Assembly: GCF_018474005.1 (NCBI RefSeq)
Contig: NZ_JAHCSH010000006.1
Location: 62,001 to 126,000 of the forward strand
Direction: 5' to 3'
DNA: 64,000 nucleotides
Source: Curvibacter sp. CHRR-16
GTDB taxonomy: Bacteria > Pseudomonadota > Gammaproteobacteria > Burkholderiales > Burkholderiaceae_C
Shown here: piece after piece, positions 38,756 to 48,817 of the stretch
How the letters are laid out: each line of letters starts with the position of its first letter
Position numbering within the stretch: the first letter of the stretch is position 1
Translations under genes and position numbers: made by a program
Notes under the pieces: generated by a model
Database searches by the model: none
What the model was told of the DNA's origin: nothing
The model's input: only the letters and a program-made list of their open reading frames with translations

Positions 38756-39145
38756 TTAGGGTTTGACCCGCATCTCATGCTCGGTCATGGGCATCATGTT
38801 GGTGTTGAGGTGGTACATCACCCACAACGAACCCGACAAAACAATGATGACCAGCAGTGCCGTAAACATAAGTGCCAACATATTCCAACCACTTTCCGAT
38901 TTGCTGTCCATGTGCAGGAAGTAGACCATGTGCACCACGATTTGCACGACTGCAAATGCCAGCAAGACAACAGAAGTCACTACCGAACTGCTAAATACTT
39001 TGCCCATGACTAACCAGAAAGGAATGGCTGTCAAGATAACGGAAAGAACAAAACCGATGACATACCCGCGCAGGCTGATGTGTGGACCTGCATCGTGGCC
39101 ATGGTCATGATCATGGCCGTGGTGGTTATCGTGACTGCTGCTCAT
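38756..39145 (-). CDS. cyoD: Cytochrome o ubiquinol oxidase subunit IV
   Basis: A protein of 129 residues with three membrane helices (GYVIGFVLSVILTAIPFWLVM, VTSVVLLAFAVVQIVVHMVYFLHM, MLALMFTALLVIIVLSGSLWVMYHLN). The N-terminal tail is His/Asp-rich (HDNHHGHDHDHGHDAG). The start MSSSHDN overlaps the cyoC stop by four bases. It assists assembly of the proton-pumping bo-type oxidase. Confidence 0.95.
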   Translation of the reverse strand: MSSSHDNHHGHDHDHGHDAGPHISLRGYVIGFVLSVILTAIPFWLVMGKVFSSSVVTSVVLLAFAVVQIVVHMVYFLHMDSKSESGWNMLALMFTALLVIIVLSGSLWVMYHLNTNMMPMTEHEMRVKP

Positions 39146-39756
39146 GGCAGAACTCCCATCAGGTATACAAAGGTGAAAACGCCAATCCAGACCACATCCA
39201 AAAAGTGCCAGAACATGGACAGGCACATCAAACGACGGCGGTTAGCGGCATGCAAACCATACTTGCCGACTTGCACCATCAGCGTAATAAGCCACACGAT
39301 ACCGAAGGTCACGTGCAAACCGTGTGTACCCACCAAAGAAAAGAAAGACGTCAGAAATGCACTGCGTTGTGGACCTGCGCCTTCGTGGATAAGGTGAGCA
39401 AACTCGTACAACTCCAAAGCCAAGAAGGCGGCGCCGAGCAGCCCCGTGATAGCCAGCCAAATCAAAGTGGGCTTAACCTTGTTGCTTTGTGCTTGCAACA
39501 TGGCAAAACCGTAGGTGATGGAGGATAGCAACAGGAAACCTGTGTTGACCGCTACCAAAGGCAGGTCAAACAAATCAGCGCCCGATGGACCCGCTGCATA
39601 GCTGCGACCCAGCACGCCGTATGCGGCGAACAGAATCGCAAAGATGAAGCAGTCGCTCATCAAGTAGAGCCAGAAGCCCAGCAAAGTGCCATTTTCTGGG
39701 TGATGGTCGTGCGCAATATAGCGCGCGGTGTTCGGTGCAAAAGTGGTATCAGACAT
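39142..39756 (-). CDS. cyoC: Cytochrome o ubiquinol oxidase subunit III
   Basis: A protein of 204 residues, five membrane helices, of the oxidase subunit III family ([60 protein letters not shown]). The start MSDTTFAP lies eight bases inside the cyoB end. The acidic residue in the middle helix ([11 protein letters not shown]) is typical. Confidence 0.95.
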   Translation of the reverse strand: MSDTTFAPNTARYIAHDHHPENGTLLGFWLYLMSDCFIFAILFAAYGVLGRSYAAGPSGADLFDLPLVAVNTGFLLLSSITYGFAMLQAQSNKVKPTLIWLAITGLLGAAFLALELYEFAHLIHEGAGPQRSAFLTSFFSLVGTHGLHVTFGIVWLITLMVQVGKYGLHAANRRRLMCLSMFWHFLDVVWIGVFTFVYLMGVLP

Positions 39757-41752
39757 GGCTGGCCAGCAATCGTGTACGTTGTTCTTCCGTGCGCACCACA
39801 TCCTCTGCTGGAATGTAGTAATCACGGTTGTAGTTGAAGGTATGGATGATGGCTGCTGCAATAGTGGCAACAAATGCTACACCTGCGATTAGCCACATGT
39901 GCCACACCAAAGCGAATCCCAACAAAGCGCTCAAAGCGGCAATGATGAAACCAGCACCGGTGTTCTTGGGCATGTGGATATCAACAAACCCACCCAAAGG
40001 ACGCTGGTAGCCGTTTTTCTTCATATCCGCCCATGCATCGAGATCGTGCACCACAGGCGTAAACGCAAAGTTGTAGTCCGGTGGAGGCGAAGAAGTCGAC
40101 CACTCCAATGTGCGGCCATTCCATGGATCGCCGGTCACATCGCGCAGCTGCTCACGCTTGAGGAAGCCGAAGAATATGCTCGCTATAAAGCTGGCAATAC
40201 CCAAGGCAATCAAGGCTGCACCGAAGGCGGCAACAACAAACCAGATCTGCAGTGAAGGATCATCAAAGTGACTCATGCGACGGGTCACACCCATCAGACC
40301 AAGTACATACAAGGGCATGAATGCAAAGTAGAAACCAATGCACCAGAACCAGAACGAGCACTTGCCCCAAAAGGGATCAAGCTTGTAACCGAAAGCCTTG
40401 GGGAACCAGTAGGTGATGCCCGCAAACATACCAAACACCACACCACCAATGATGACGTTGTGGAAGTGCGCAATCAGGAACAAGCTGTTGTGCAACACAA
40501 AGTCAGCAGGAGGAACCGCCAACAACACGCCTGTCATGCCACCGATAACGAAGGTCACCATAAAGCCCATCGTCCACAACATGGGGACTTCGAAACGAAT
40601 ACGGCCACGGTACATGGTGAACAACCAGTTGAAAATCTTCGCCCCGGTCGGAATGGAGATGATCATCGTGGTGATGCCAAAGAAGGTATTCACACTGGCA
40701 CCTGACCCCATGGTAAAGAAGTGGTGCAACCAGACCAAATACGACAGTACTGTGATGCATACGGTCGCATAGACCATGGACTTATAGCCAAAGAGGCGCT
40801 TTCCAGTGAAGGTGGGTACGACCTCTGAAAACACACCAAACGCCGGCAAGATCAGGATATACACCTCGGGGTGGCCCCAGATCCAGATCAAGTTCACGTA
40901 CAACATGGGGTTACCACCCAAGTCGTTGGTGAAAAAGTTAGTGCCGACGTAGCGATCCAAGGACAACAACGCCAAGGCTGCCGTCAAAATGGGGAAGGTC
41001 ACCACAATCAGCACGTTGGTGCACAAGGATGTCCAAGCAAACACGGGCATCTTCATGTAGTTCATGCCTGGCGCACGCATCTTCACGATGGTGACAATCA
41101 GATTGACCCCCGACAACAGAGTGCCGACACCAGCAACCTGCAAGGCCCAAATGTAGTAATCCACCCCTACATCCGGACTATTCAAGATGCCTGAAAGCGG
41201 TGGATAAGCCAACCAACCAGTTTTGGCAAACTCGCCAATAAACAGCGATGCCATGACCAAACCAGCACCAAATGTAGTCATCCAGAAGCTGAAGTTGTTC
41301 AGGAACGGGAAAGCCACATCGCGGGCACCAATTTGCATGGGCACCACGTAGTTCATCAGACCTGTCACCAAAGGCATGGCCACAAAGAAAATCATGATCA
41401 CGCCGTGTGCGGTGAACACTTGATCGTAGTGATGCGGGGGCAAAAAGCCGGCCTGGTCACCAAAAGCAATTGCTTGTTGGGCACGCATCATGACGGCGTC
41501 AGCAAAACCACGCAGCAGCATGATGACAGCCAAGACGATGTACATGATGCCGATGCGTTTGTGGTCGATGCTGGTCACCCAATTGCGCCAGAAAGGTCCC
41601 CATAAACGGAAATACGTCATCAAGGACAGGACAGCCAAGCCCCCCAAAGCTACCGCAATGAATGTGGCAACCAAAATAGGCTCATGGAAAGGAATGGAGT
41701 CCAGTCCCAAGCGGCCTAATAGCCAATGGTCTGTATGGTTTGATTCAAGCAT
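39749..41752 (-). CDS. cyoB: Cytochrome o ubiquinol oxidase subunit I
   Basis: A protein of 667 residues, the catalytic haem-copper subunit with about 15 membrane helices. Seen: [15 protein letters not shown] with a haem ligand His, [23 protein letters not shown] with the CuB His-Glu-Val-Tyr motif, [12 protein letters not shown] with the other CuB histidines, and [14 protein letters not shown] with the haem ligands. It oxidises ubiquinol and reduces oxygen to water while pumping protons. Confidence 0.97.
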   Translation of the reverse strand: MLESNHTDHWLLGRLGLDSIPFHEPILVATFIAVALGGLAVLSLMTYFRLWGPFWRNWVTSIDHKRIGIMYIVLAVIMLLRGFADAVMMRAQQAIAFGDQAGFLPPHHYDQVFTAHGVIMIFFVAMPLVTGLMNYVVPMQIGARDVAFPFLNNFSFWMTTFGAGLVMASLFIGEFAKTGWLAYPPLSGILNSPDVGVDYYIWALQVAGVGTLLSGVNLIVTIVKMRAPGMNYMKMPVFAWTSLCTNVLIVVTFPILTAALALLSLDRYVGTNFFTNDLGGNPMLYVNLIWIWGHPEVYILILPAFGVFSEVVPTFTGKRLFGYKSMVYATVCITVLSYLVWLHHFFTMGSGASVNTFFGITTMIISIPTGAKIFNWLFTMYRGRIRFEVPMLWTMGFMVTFVIGGMTGVLLAVPPADFVLHNSLFLIAHFHNVIIGGVVFGMFAGITYWFPKAFGYKLDPFWGKCSFWFWCIGFYFAFMPLYVLGLMGVTRRMSHFDDPSLQIWFVVAAFGAALIALGIASFIASIFFGFLKREQLRDVTGDPWNGRTLEWSTSSPPPDYNFAFTPVVHDLDAWADMKKNGYQRPLGGFVDIHMPKNTGAGFIIAALSALLGFALVWHMWLIAGVAFVATIAAAIIHTFNYNRDYYIPAEDVVRTEEQRTRLLASHV

Positions 41753-41782
41753 AAAGGTCTCGTCTAAAACGGATTCAATGGC

Positions 41783-42826
41783 TTACTGCACAACACTGAA
41801 ACGATCAGCATCAGCGGTCGTACATGCCTGCGCGGTGACATAGCGGCGCGTCAATGTGGTGTTGGTGCCAGAGCCCTGTACAGGCTTAGTGACCACATCA
41901 AACGCCGTCAAGCCCATGCCGCCTTTGGCATCAATCGAAGCCATCTCGTGCATGCACAACTTGTCAGATTCGACACAGCGGTTCAGTACTACATCAAATA
42001 GCTGGGGCTCTACCGTAGCAAAACGCTGCACCGGCACACGCTCACTGGGTTTCTCCAATGCCAAGTAGGTCGTGCGATTGAGCTCACCACCTGCTTTTTT
42101 GGCTGAATCCACCCATTGCGCAAAACCTTCTTCACTCACCGCACGGAAGGTGAAACGCATGTGTGAGAAACCTGCACCACTGTAGTTGGCAGAGAAGCCC
42201 TCAAAATCGCCAGCTTTGTTGATAACCGCATGCAGTTTGGTCTGCATGCCGGGCATAGCGTAAATTTGTCCAGCCAAGGCAGGCACATAAAACGAGTTCA
42301 TGTTCGAGGACGACGTCAACTTGAAGTTAATGGGCCGATCTACGGGAGCGGCCATCTCATTGACTGTCGCAATACCTTGTTCAGGGTAAATAAAAAGCCA
42401 TTTCCAATCCAATGCCACAACCTGTACTTCCAGAGGCTTCACATCGGCTGGCAAGGGCCGCTGCGCATCAATACGATCCAATGGTCGATAAGGATCCAGA
42501 GAGTGCGTGGTAATCCAAGTCAAAGCAGCCAATGCAATGATGATCAGAATCGGGGCTCCCCAGATCACCACTTCTAGCTTGGTGGAGTGATCCCAATCGG
42601 GGGTGTAAGTCGCCTCTTTATTGGCAGCACGATAGCGCCATGCGAACAGTAACGTCAACACGATGACCGGCACAATGATCAGCAGCATCAACAGCGTAGA
42701 AACCGTGATGAGATGCGCTTGTTGCTGCGCAATGTCACCCGACGGATTCATCACCACAGTATTGCAACCGGTCAATAAAGCTGCAGATAAGAGCAGCAAG
42801 CTACTGGAGCGCTTGATAAATGTCAT
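41783..42826 (-). CDS. cyoA: Cytochrome o ubiquinol oxidase subunit II
   Basis: A protein of 347 residues. A lipoprotein signal (LLLLSAALLTGC) is followed by two membrane helices and a periplasmic cupredoxin-like domain (ALDWKWLFIYPEQGIATVNE, SNMNSFYVPALAGQIYAMPGM). The CuA-binding residues are absent, as expected for a quinol oxidase. The C-terminal extension of about 60 residues is longer than in E. coli and holds a Cys pair (RCVESDKLC). First gene of the cyoABCD-SURF1-regBA block. Confidence 0.95.
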   Translation of the reverse strand: MTFIKRSSSLLLLSAALLTGCNTVVMNPSGDIAQQQAHLITVSTLLMLLIIVPVIVLTLLFAWRYRAANKEATYTPDWDHSTKLEVVIWGAPILIIIALAALTWITTHSLDPYRPLDRIDAQRPLPADVKPLEVQVVALDWKWLFIYPEQGIATVNEMAAPVDRPINFKLTSSSNMNSFYVPALAGQIYAMPGMQTKLHAVINKAGDFEGFSANYSGAGFSHMRFTFRAVSEEGFAQWVDSAKKAGGELNRTTYLALEKPSERVPVQRFATVEPQLFDVVLNRCVESDKLCMHEMASIDAKGGMGLTAFDVVTKPVQGSGTNTTLTRRYVTAQACTTADADRFSVVQ

Positions 42827-42947
42827 AGCAATAGTTTAAAGAATGCGCTTGTAAACCACGAACCGTATCACCAAATGTTCTTGTGAACAATTGGACGTTT
42901 TGTCTCAGTTGTAAGGCTGAGTTGCAGCCTCCACGGCTTGAGAGCAC
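42827..42947 (-). promoter_or_regulatory. cyoA upstream region with a TGTTC-N4-GAACA dyad
   Basis: The dyad TGTTC (42876-42880) and GAACA (42885-42889) lies about 50 bases before cyoA. It could be an operator for an oxygen or redox regulator. It does not match the FNR consensus TTGAT-N4-ATCAA. A confident -35/-10 pair is not visible. The tRNA operon terminator follows at 42948. Confidence 0.35.
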
Positions 42948-42978
42948 AAAAAACAAAAGGCCTGATTGCTCAGGCCTT
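42948..42978 (-). terminator. Terminator of the gltX-tRNA unit
   Basis: On the minus strand AAGGCCTGA pairs with TCAGGCCTT around GCAA, followed by TTTGTTTTTT. It comes eight bases after the tRNA-Asp 3' end and just upstream of the cyo region. Confidence 0.92.
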
Positions 42979-42985
42979 CGTATAG

Positions 42986-43062
42986 TGGCGGAGTGGACGG
43001 GACTCGAACCCGCGACCCCCGGCGTGACAGGCCGGTATTCTAACCAACTGAACTACCACTCC
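42986..43062 (-). tRNA. tRNA-Asp (anticodon GTC)
   Basis: A 77-base cloverleaf: acceptor GGAGTGG/CCACTCC, discriminator G (the aspartate identity base), encoded CCA, anticodon loop CTGTCAC with GTC. Last tRNA of a three-gene cluster read from the gltX side. Confidence 0.97.
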
Positions 43063-43109
43063 TGGTAGATAGCTTTTGCCTGCATCACACAGGCCAAGCG
43101 CTACAAACT

Positions 43110-43185
43110 TGGCGACCCTACGGGGATTCGAACCCCGGTACTCACCGTGAAAGGGTGATGTCCTAGGCCTCTAGACGATAGGGTC
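43110..43185 (-). tRNA. tRNA-Glu (anticodon TTC)
   Basis: A 76-base cloverleaf: acceptor GACCCTA/TAGGGTC, discriminator G, encoded CCA, anticodon loop CTTTCAC with TTC. It lies in the same transcription direction as gltX, whose product charges it. Confidence 0.97.
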
Positions 43186-43213
43186 AAAACCTTTGGACTA
43201 AATCCATCTCGAT

Positions 43214-43289
<76 letters not shown>

Positions 43290-43344
43290 ATTGCTTTGCA
43301 AGTATGTCTGCATCGCGTCGAGACAGAAATTATATACCGCGTTT

Positions 43345-44730
43345 TCAAACCTTGGCTAGCTTGTCGAGAACTTTTTTTCTGTCACTTAACTCAAGCATCG
43401 CATCTACAGAAGGCGTTTGGGCAATGCCATAGACCAACACACGCACAGGCATGGCCAATTGCGGCATCTTCAGTTGGTGGGCTGCCAACACTTCTTTGAG
43501 TGCAGCTGCAATCGCCGCCTTATTCCACTCAATTGCTTGGAATTTTTCAGCCAAGGCTTGCACAGCCGGAGCAATCGCAGGCGTGATGTGTTGCTGCCAC
43601 TCCGCTTCGCTGGCGGGCACATCCCCGTAGAAACGTTCCAACCAATCAGCCAAGGCGACCAAGGTTTCGCAACGGTCTTTGAGCAAATCACACAAAGCGG
43701 ACAAACGGTCATCGAGCTGCAAGCCACGCTGCTGCAAATACGGCGTTACTTTCTGCGCCAGCACCTCTCCAGCCAAGGCCTTGAGGTGCTGGGCATTGAC
43801 CCAACGCAGTTTGGCTTCGTCAAACTGGGCGGCACTGCGGCCCAAATGATCCAGATCGAACCACTCCAAAAACTGCGCGCGACTGAATATCTCATCATCC
43901 CCATGACTCCAGCCCAAGCGAGCCAAATAGTTCACCATGGCATCGGGCAAAAAGCCCGCATCGCGGTACCACGTTACCGGCTTAGCGCCATGGCGTTTGC
44001 TCATCTTCTCGCCCAGCTCATTGAGCACGGTAGGCAAATGCGCATACACCGGTGGCTCCTTGCCCAAGGCACGGAAGATGTTGATCTGGCGCGGGGTATT
44101 GTTCACGTGGTCATCACCGCGAATCACGTGCGTGATGTCCATGTCGATATCGTCCACCACCACACAAAAATTGTAGGTCGGGGTTCCATCGGGACGGGCA
44201 ATGACCAAATCGTCCAGTTCGTCGTTGGAAAATTCGACGCGGCCCTTGACCTTGTCATCCCAGACGACCGAGCCACCTTGCGGGTTTTTGAAACGCAGCA
44301 CAGGCTGCACGCCCTCTGGCACAGCGGGCAGCACCTTGCCGGGTTCGGGACGCCATGTGCCGTCGTAGCGCGGCTTCTCTTTGTTGGCCATTTGGCGCTC
44401 GCGCAAGGCATCCAACTCTTGCACACTCATGTAGCACGGGTAGACCAAGCCTTGGGCTTGCATCTCGGCCAGCACTTGCTTGTAGCGCTCCATACGCTGC
44501 ATTTGGTAGAAAGGACCTTCATCGTGGCTCAGGCCCAACCACTCCATGCCTTCCAAGATCACATCCACCGCCGCTTGGGTGGAGCGCTCCTGATCGGTAT
44601 CTTCGATGCGCAGAATGAAATCACCCTGCTGCGAGCGGGCAAAAGCCCAAGGGTACAAGGCCGAGCGGATATTGCCCAGATGGATAAAGCCCGTGGGAGA
44701 AGGGGCAAAACGGGTACGAACGCGGCTCAT
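43345..44730 (-). CDS. gltX: Glutamyl-tRNA synthetase
   Basis: A protein of 461 residues, a class I synthetase. Seen: [22 protein letters not shown] with the HIGH-type motif (HLGN), [28 protein letters not shown] and the KMSKR loop ([10 protein letters not shown]). It joins glutamate to tRNA-Glu; the discriminating type cannot be read. The tRNA-Ala, tRNA-Glu and tRNA-Asp genes follow on the same strand, so enzyme and substrate may be co-transcribed. It starts seven bases after the metZ stop. Confidence 0.97.
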   Translation of the reverse strand: MSRVRTRFAPSPTGFIHLGNIRSALYPWAFARSQQGDFILRIEDTDQERSTQAAVDVILEGMEWLGLSHDEGPFYQMQRMERYKQVLAEMQAQGLVYPCYMSVQELDALRERQMANKEKPRYDGTWRPEPGKVLPAVPEGVQPVLRFKNPQGGSVVWDDKVKGRVEFSNDELDDLVIARPDGTPTYNFCVVVDDIDMDITHVIRGDDHVNNTPRQINIFRALGKEPPVYAHLPTVLNELGEKMSKRHGAKPVTWYRDAGFLPDAMVNYLARLGWSHGDDEIFSRAQFLEWFDLDHLGRSAAQFDEAKLRWVNAQHLKALAGEVLAQKVTPYLQQRGLQLDDRLSALCDLLKDRCETLVALADWLERFYGDVPASEAEWQQHITPAIAPAVQALAEKFQAIEWNKAAIAAALKEVLAAHQLKMPQLAMPVRVLVYGIAQTPSVDAMLELSDRKKVLDKLAKV

Positions 44731-44737
44731 ATATTTC

Positions 44738-45958
44738 TCACTTTACCGAGGCCAGCGTGTTCAGGCCTCGCAACAAATCATTGTGGATATCGTCCAAATG
44801 CTCTAGGCCCACACTCATGCGAATGAGCCCCTGTGCAACCCCAGCCGCCTGGCGCTGCACTTCGGTCAGTCGGCCATGGGAGGTAGTCGCAGGGTGGGCC
44901 ACCAAGGTTTTGGTGTCGCCCAAATTGGTGGACAGTGACAGCACCTGCATTTGGTTGAGCACATGGAAAGCGCGAGCGCGGCCCAGCTCAGGCGTGTCCG
45001 CCTTGACCACAAACGACAACACTGCTCCGCCCAAACCATTTTGCTGACGCAAGGCCAAAGCATGCTGGGGATGGCTGGACAAACCGGGGTAATAGACACG
45101 ATCCACCGCAGGGTGCTGCTCCAACCACTGGGCCAACGCCAGGGCTTGAGCAGACTGAGCCCGCATACGAATATCCAAAGTCTCCAGCCCCTTGAGCACG
45201 GTCCAAGCATTGAAAGGCGCCAAGGTCATGCCGGCGCTCTTGAGCACAGGCAAAAACTTCTCGGTCATCAACTGCTGACTGGCACACAAAGCACCCGCCA
45301 TCACGCGCCCTTGTCCGTCCAAAAACTTGGTACCCGAATGCATGATGATGTCCGCCCCCAGTTCCGCAGGACGCTGCAGTGCTGGGGTGGCAAAGCAGTT
45401 GTCCACGGCCAGCAAAGCCCCTGCCGCGTGCGCAATATCGGCCAAGGCAGCGATGTCACACACCTCGGTCAAGGGGTTGGTAGGTGTTTCTGCAAACAGC
45501 AACTTGGTATTGGGGCGCACCGCTGCACGCCATGCATCCACATCGGTTTGTGGAACAAAGCTGGACTGCACGCCAAACTTGGCCAAATCCGAGCCAATGA
45601 GCTTGATGGTGGAGCCAAACATCGACTGCGAGCACACCACATGGTCGCCCACTTGCAGCAAGCCCATGCACATCATCAAGATGGCCGACATGCCCGACGC
45701 GGTAGACATGGCCGCCTCAGTGCCCTCCATGGCGGCAAGGCGCTGCTCGAAACTGGCCACAGTAGGGTTGCCATAGCGGCCGTAAGTAAAGCCCTCTTCC
45801 TCACCAGAAAACCGGGCAGCTGCGGCTTCTGCCGATGGCTGCACATAGCCACTTGTCAAGTACAGTGCTTCAGAGTTCTCACCATACTGGCTGCGCTCTA
45901 CCGCTTGACGCACGGCCAAAGTAGAGGAGTGCAAGGTGGTTTTTTCTGCTGCACTCAT
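44738..45958 (-). CDS. metZ: O-succinylhomoserine sulfhydrylase
   Basis: A protein of 406 residues of the Cys/Met-metabolism PLP family: [51 protein letters not shown], and [13 protein letters not shown] with the Lys that binds PLP. It makes homocysteine from O-succinylhomoserine and sulfide. The metZ identity, against the related metB, rests on the position behind purF, which is common in Betaproteobacteria. The ATG overlaps the purF stop by four bases. Confidence 0.93.
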   Translation of the reverse strand: MSAAEKTTLHSSTLAVRQAVERSQYGENSEALYLTSGYVQPSAEAAAARFSGEEEGFTYGRYGNPTVASFEQRLAAMEGTEAAMSTASGMSAILMMCMGLLQVGDHVVCSQSMFGSTIKLIGSDLAKFGVQSSFVPQTDVDAWRAAVRPNTKLLFAETPTNPLTEVCDIAALADIAHAAGALLAVDNCFATPALQRPAELGADIIMHSGTKFLDGQGRVMAGALCASQQLMTEKFLPVLKSAGMTLAPFNAWTVLKGLETLDIRMRAQSAQALALAQWLEQHPAVDRVYYPGLSSHPQHALALRQQNGLGGAVLSFVVKADTPELGRARAFHVLNQMQVLSLSTNLGDTKTLVAHPATTSHGRLTEVQRQAAGVAQGLIRMSVGLEHLDDIHNDLLRGLNTLASVK

Positions 45959-47466
45959 GCGCCATCCCCCCCTGCGTTGGGCAGCGCCAAACGCGATGTA
46001 TCGGCATCGTCTTCCGAGCCACCCACACGCGCTGCATTGAGCGCAGCGATATCGTCCACGGTCACATCACCCGTGATGTACACCCCGTCAAAGCAGGATG
46101 CATCAAAGCCCTGCAATTTGGGATTGGCCGCAGCAATCGCCTGCTTCATGGGCTCCACATCTTGGTAGATCAAAGCATCGCAACCAATGATGGCGCGGAT
46201 TTCTTCCACCGAGCGGTTGTAGGCCACCAGCTCGTTGCTGGTAGGCATGTCAATGCCGTAGACGTTGGGGTAGCGCACTGGCGGCGCAGCGCTGGCCAGG
46301 TACACCTTGCGTGCACCGGCGTCACGCGCCATTTGCACGATTTCTTTGGAGGTAGTGCCGCGCACGATGGAGTCATCCACCAGCAGCACGTTGCGGCCCT
46401 TGAATTCACTGGCAATGACGTTGAGTTTTTGGCGCACCGACTTTTTGCGCACCGACTGCCCCGGCATGATGAAGGTACGACCCACGTAGCGGTTTTTCAC
46501 AAACCCTTCGCGGTACGGCTTGCCCAACATTTGCGCCAACTGCTGGGCACTGGGGCGTGACGACTCGGGAATGGGAATCACCGCATCGATATCGGTCGGG
46601 GGCACGGTAGAAATGACGCGCTTGGCCAAAGTGGCTCCCATGTTCAGGCGGGCTTGGTAAACGGACACACCATCCATCACCGAGTCGGGGCGTGCAAGGT
46701 ACACATACTCAAATACACAAGGCATGAGTTTGGGGTTCTCTGCGCACTGCTGGCTATACACCTGTCCATCGAGCGAGATAAACACCGCCTCGCCAGGCGC
46801 AATGTCACGCTCCAGCAAATGTCCCGTACCTTCCAACACCACCGATTCACTGGCTAGCATCCGTGTACCGTCAGCACCCTTCCCCATGCACAGCGGGCGA
46901 ATGCCAAACGGGTCGCGAAAAGCCAGCATGCCATGGCCCGCAATGTGGCAGATAACCGCGTAAGAGCCCTTGATGCGCTTGTGCACTTTGGCAACGGCAG
47001 CAAACAAGTCTTGGGGTTGCAAGGGCAAGCCCCGTGTACCCAATTCGATCTCGTGCGCTAGCACGTTGAGCAGCACTTCCGAATCGCTCTCGGTATTGAT
47101 GTGGCGGTGATCGTGGTGGAACAGCTCCGCCTTGAGCGCTTTGGCATTGGTCAGGTTGCCGTTGTGCACCAACACCAAGCCAAAAGGGGCATTCACGTAA
47201 AAAGGCTGGGCCTCTTCCTCGCTAAAAGCATTGCCAGCCGTGGGGTAGCGCACTTGCCCCAAGCCACTATTGCCCAACAAGGAGCGCATATTGCGGGTGC
47301 GGAACACATCCTTGACCATGCCCTTGGCCTTGTGCATGAAGAATTTGCGATCCTGCTGCGTCACGATACCAGCGGCATCTTGCCCGCGGTGCTGCAACAG
47401 CAGCAACGCGTCATAGATGAGCTGGTTCACGGGCGACTGACTGACTACCCCAACGATTCCACACAT
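45955..47466 (-). CDS. purF: Amidophosphoribosyltransferase
   Basis: A protein of 503 residues catalysing the first step of purine synthesis. The N-terminus MCGIVGVV exposes the catalytic Cys after Met removal (glutaminase), with GLGQVRYPTAG and HNGNLTNA; the transferase half has VIPIPESSRPSAQ, KNRYVGRTFI and the PRPP loop VLLVDDSIVRGTT. The purR-type regulation cannot be read. It lies between cvpA and metZ. Confidence 0.97.
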   Translation of the reverse strand: MCGIVGVVSQSPVNQLIYDALLLLQHRGQDAAGIVTQQDRKFFMHKAKGMVKDVFRTRNMRSLLGNSGLGQVRYPTAGNAFSEEEAQPFYVNAPFGLVLVHNGNLTNAKALKAELFHHDHRHINTESDSEVLLNVLAHEIELGTRGLPLQPQDLFAAVAKVHKRIKGSYAVICHIAGHGMLAFRDPFGIRPLCMGKGADGTRMLASESVVLEGTGHLLERDIAPGEAVFISLDGQVYSQQCAENPKLMPCVFEYVYLARPDSVMDGVSVYQARLNMGATLAKRVISTVPPTDIDAVIPIPESSRPSAQQLAQMLGKPYREGFVKNRYVGRTFIMPGQSVRKKSVRQKLNVIASEFKGRNVLLVDDSIVRGTTSKEIVQMARDAGARKVYLASAAPPVRYPNVYGIDMPTSNELVAYNRSVEEIRAIIGCDALIYQDVEPMKQAIAAANPKLQGFDASCFDGVYITGDVTVDDIAALNAARVGGSEDDADTSRLALPNAGGDGA

Positions 47467-47519
47467 AAAACACCTATTTCTACGCGAGAGACAATGCTCT
47501 CAGTTCAGATCCACAGCAT

Positions 47520-48002
47520 TTAGACGTAAGGCCTAAACGCCTCAGGCATGAGGGGCTTGCACCAACCCAACACGGTTTGACTCCAATGCGGCCCTGTCGC
47601 TTGCGTCCAGAAAGCGGCTTCGCGCAGTGGCGTCATCCCCACCAGCACCGTGAGCACCAGCAGCATGAGCACCGCCCGCAGCACGCCAAACAAGGCGCCC
47701 AAGGCTCTGTCTGCTGGCCCCATGCCCACGGCAGAGACCAGCTTTTTGGCTATCCACGCCAGCAAACCACCGGCAAACACCACCACCACGAACACCAGCA
47801 CAAAACCCAAGGCCACCCGCAAGGTCTCGCCTACTGCCATGATTGGCAACTGCGCTGCCGCCTGTGGCCCCAGCCACTGGGCCACCCAAAAAGCTGCTGC
47901 CCAGCTGAGCAAGGACAGGGTTTCGTACACCAAGCCGCGCCATGCACCCAGCAAGGCCGACCCTGCTAGCACCGCCACAAACAACCAGTCCACTGCTGTC
48001 AT
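47520..48002 (-). CDS. cvpA: CvpA family membrane protein
   Basis: A protein of 160 residues with four hydrophobic segments (VDWLFVAVLAGSALLGAWRGL, LLSWAAAFWVAQWLG, VALGFVLVFVVVVFAGGLLAWI, LGALFGVLRAVLMLLVLTVLVG). The motif DRxLGxxFGxxRG-like sequence (ADRALGALFGVLRAV) is the CvpA signature. Named for colicin V production and implicated in envelope tolerance; its position before purF is typical. Confidence 0.93.
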   Translation of the reverse strand: MTAVDWLFVAVLAGSALLGAWRGLVYETLSLLSWAAAFWVAQWLGPQAAAQLPIMAVGETLRVALGFVLVFVVVVFAGGLLAWIAKKLVSAVGMGPADRALGALFGVLRAVLMLLVLTVLVGMTPLREAAFWTQATGPHWSQTVLGWCKPLMPEAFRPYV

Positions 48003-48012
48003 GGTTGCGGGC

Positions 48013-48807
48013 TCACAGCTCCAAAATGGCTGCAGGCAGGTTGAGTTTTTTGATCTTGTCAGCCACCTTTTGGGCTGCAGCCTTGTTGGGGAATGGGCCT
48101 ATGCGCACTCGGGTGCGCTTGCCATCGCTACCCCCCACCACTTGGGCATAGGTTTTGTAGCCCGCTTTCTCCAGCTTGGCGCGCACTTCGCGCAACTTGG
48201 CCGCGTCGGTATAAGCGCCCACTTGCACCACATAGCGCCCCGCATCAGCAGCGGCTTTTTTGTCGGCTTTGTCGGCCTTTGCTGCAGGCTTGCTGTCATG
48301 CGCTGCATCGTGCTTTGCATCGGCCTTGCTGTCGGGTTTTTTCTCGGCTTTGTCCGACTTGGCCGGACTGATGATTTCTTCTTTGCCTGCCACCTCCTTG
48401 GATGCATCGGCCTTGGCAGGCGCAGACTGGGATGGAGAGCTAACGCCAGCGCTGGACGGTGCCAAAGGAGCGGAAGTAGGCGAACTGGTTTTAGCGGCGT
48501 CGCTCGCCGGTGCGGATGGTGCCGCTGCCGGTGCAACACTGGGCAGCACAGCAGCCGACGATGGTGCAGGTGCCGTGACCGCAGTTGCTTTGCCGTCTTT
48601 GTCTGGAATTTGGATTGGAATGTCCACCGCTATCGGGCGCGGCTGGCTGTCAAACAGCAACGGAAAGCCAATCACCCCTGCCAACACCAAAATGGCCGAG
48701 CCCATGAGGCGATGCTTGGCGCGCTTGCGCAACACATCGACGCTTTCCACAGCGTTGCTGGTCTGGAGGGTTTGATCACCCCCCTTGCGAAACTTGAAAA
48801 AAGCCAT
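48013..48807 (-). CDS. SPOR-domain protein (DedD-like)
   Basis: A protein of 264 residues: short cytoplasmic N-terminus, one membrane segment (SAILVLAGVIGFPLLF), a long Ala/Pro/Lys/Ser-rich linker and a C-terminal SPOR domain (YVVQVGAYTDAAKLREVRAKLEKAGYKTYAQVV to VRIGPFPNKAAAQKVADKI). SPOR domains bind denuded peptidoglycan at the division site. The place between folC and cvpA is that of dedD. The linker carries repeated Lys-Ala-Asp motifs (KADKADKKAAAD). Confidence 0.9.
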   Translation of the reverse strand: MAFFKFRKGGDQTLQTSNAVESVDVLRKRAKHRLMGSAILVLAGVIGFPLLFDSQPRPIAVDIPIQIPDKDGKATAVTAPAPSSAAVLPSVAPAAAPSAPASDAAKTSSPTSAPLAPSSAGVSSPSQSAPAKADASKEVAGKEEIISPAKSDKAEKKPDSKADAKHDAAHDSKPAAKADKADKKAAADAGRYVVQVGAYTDAAKLREVRAKLEKAGYKTYAQVVGGSDGKRTRVRIGPFPNKAAAQKVADKIKKLNLPAAILEL

Positions 48808-48817
48808 GGATGGGGAC

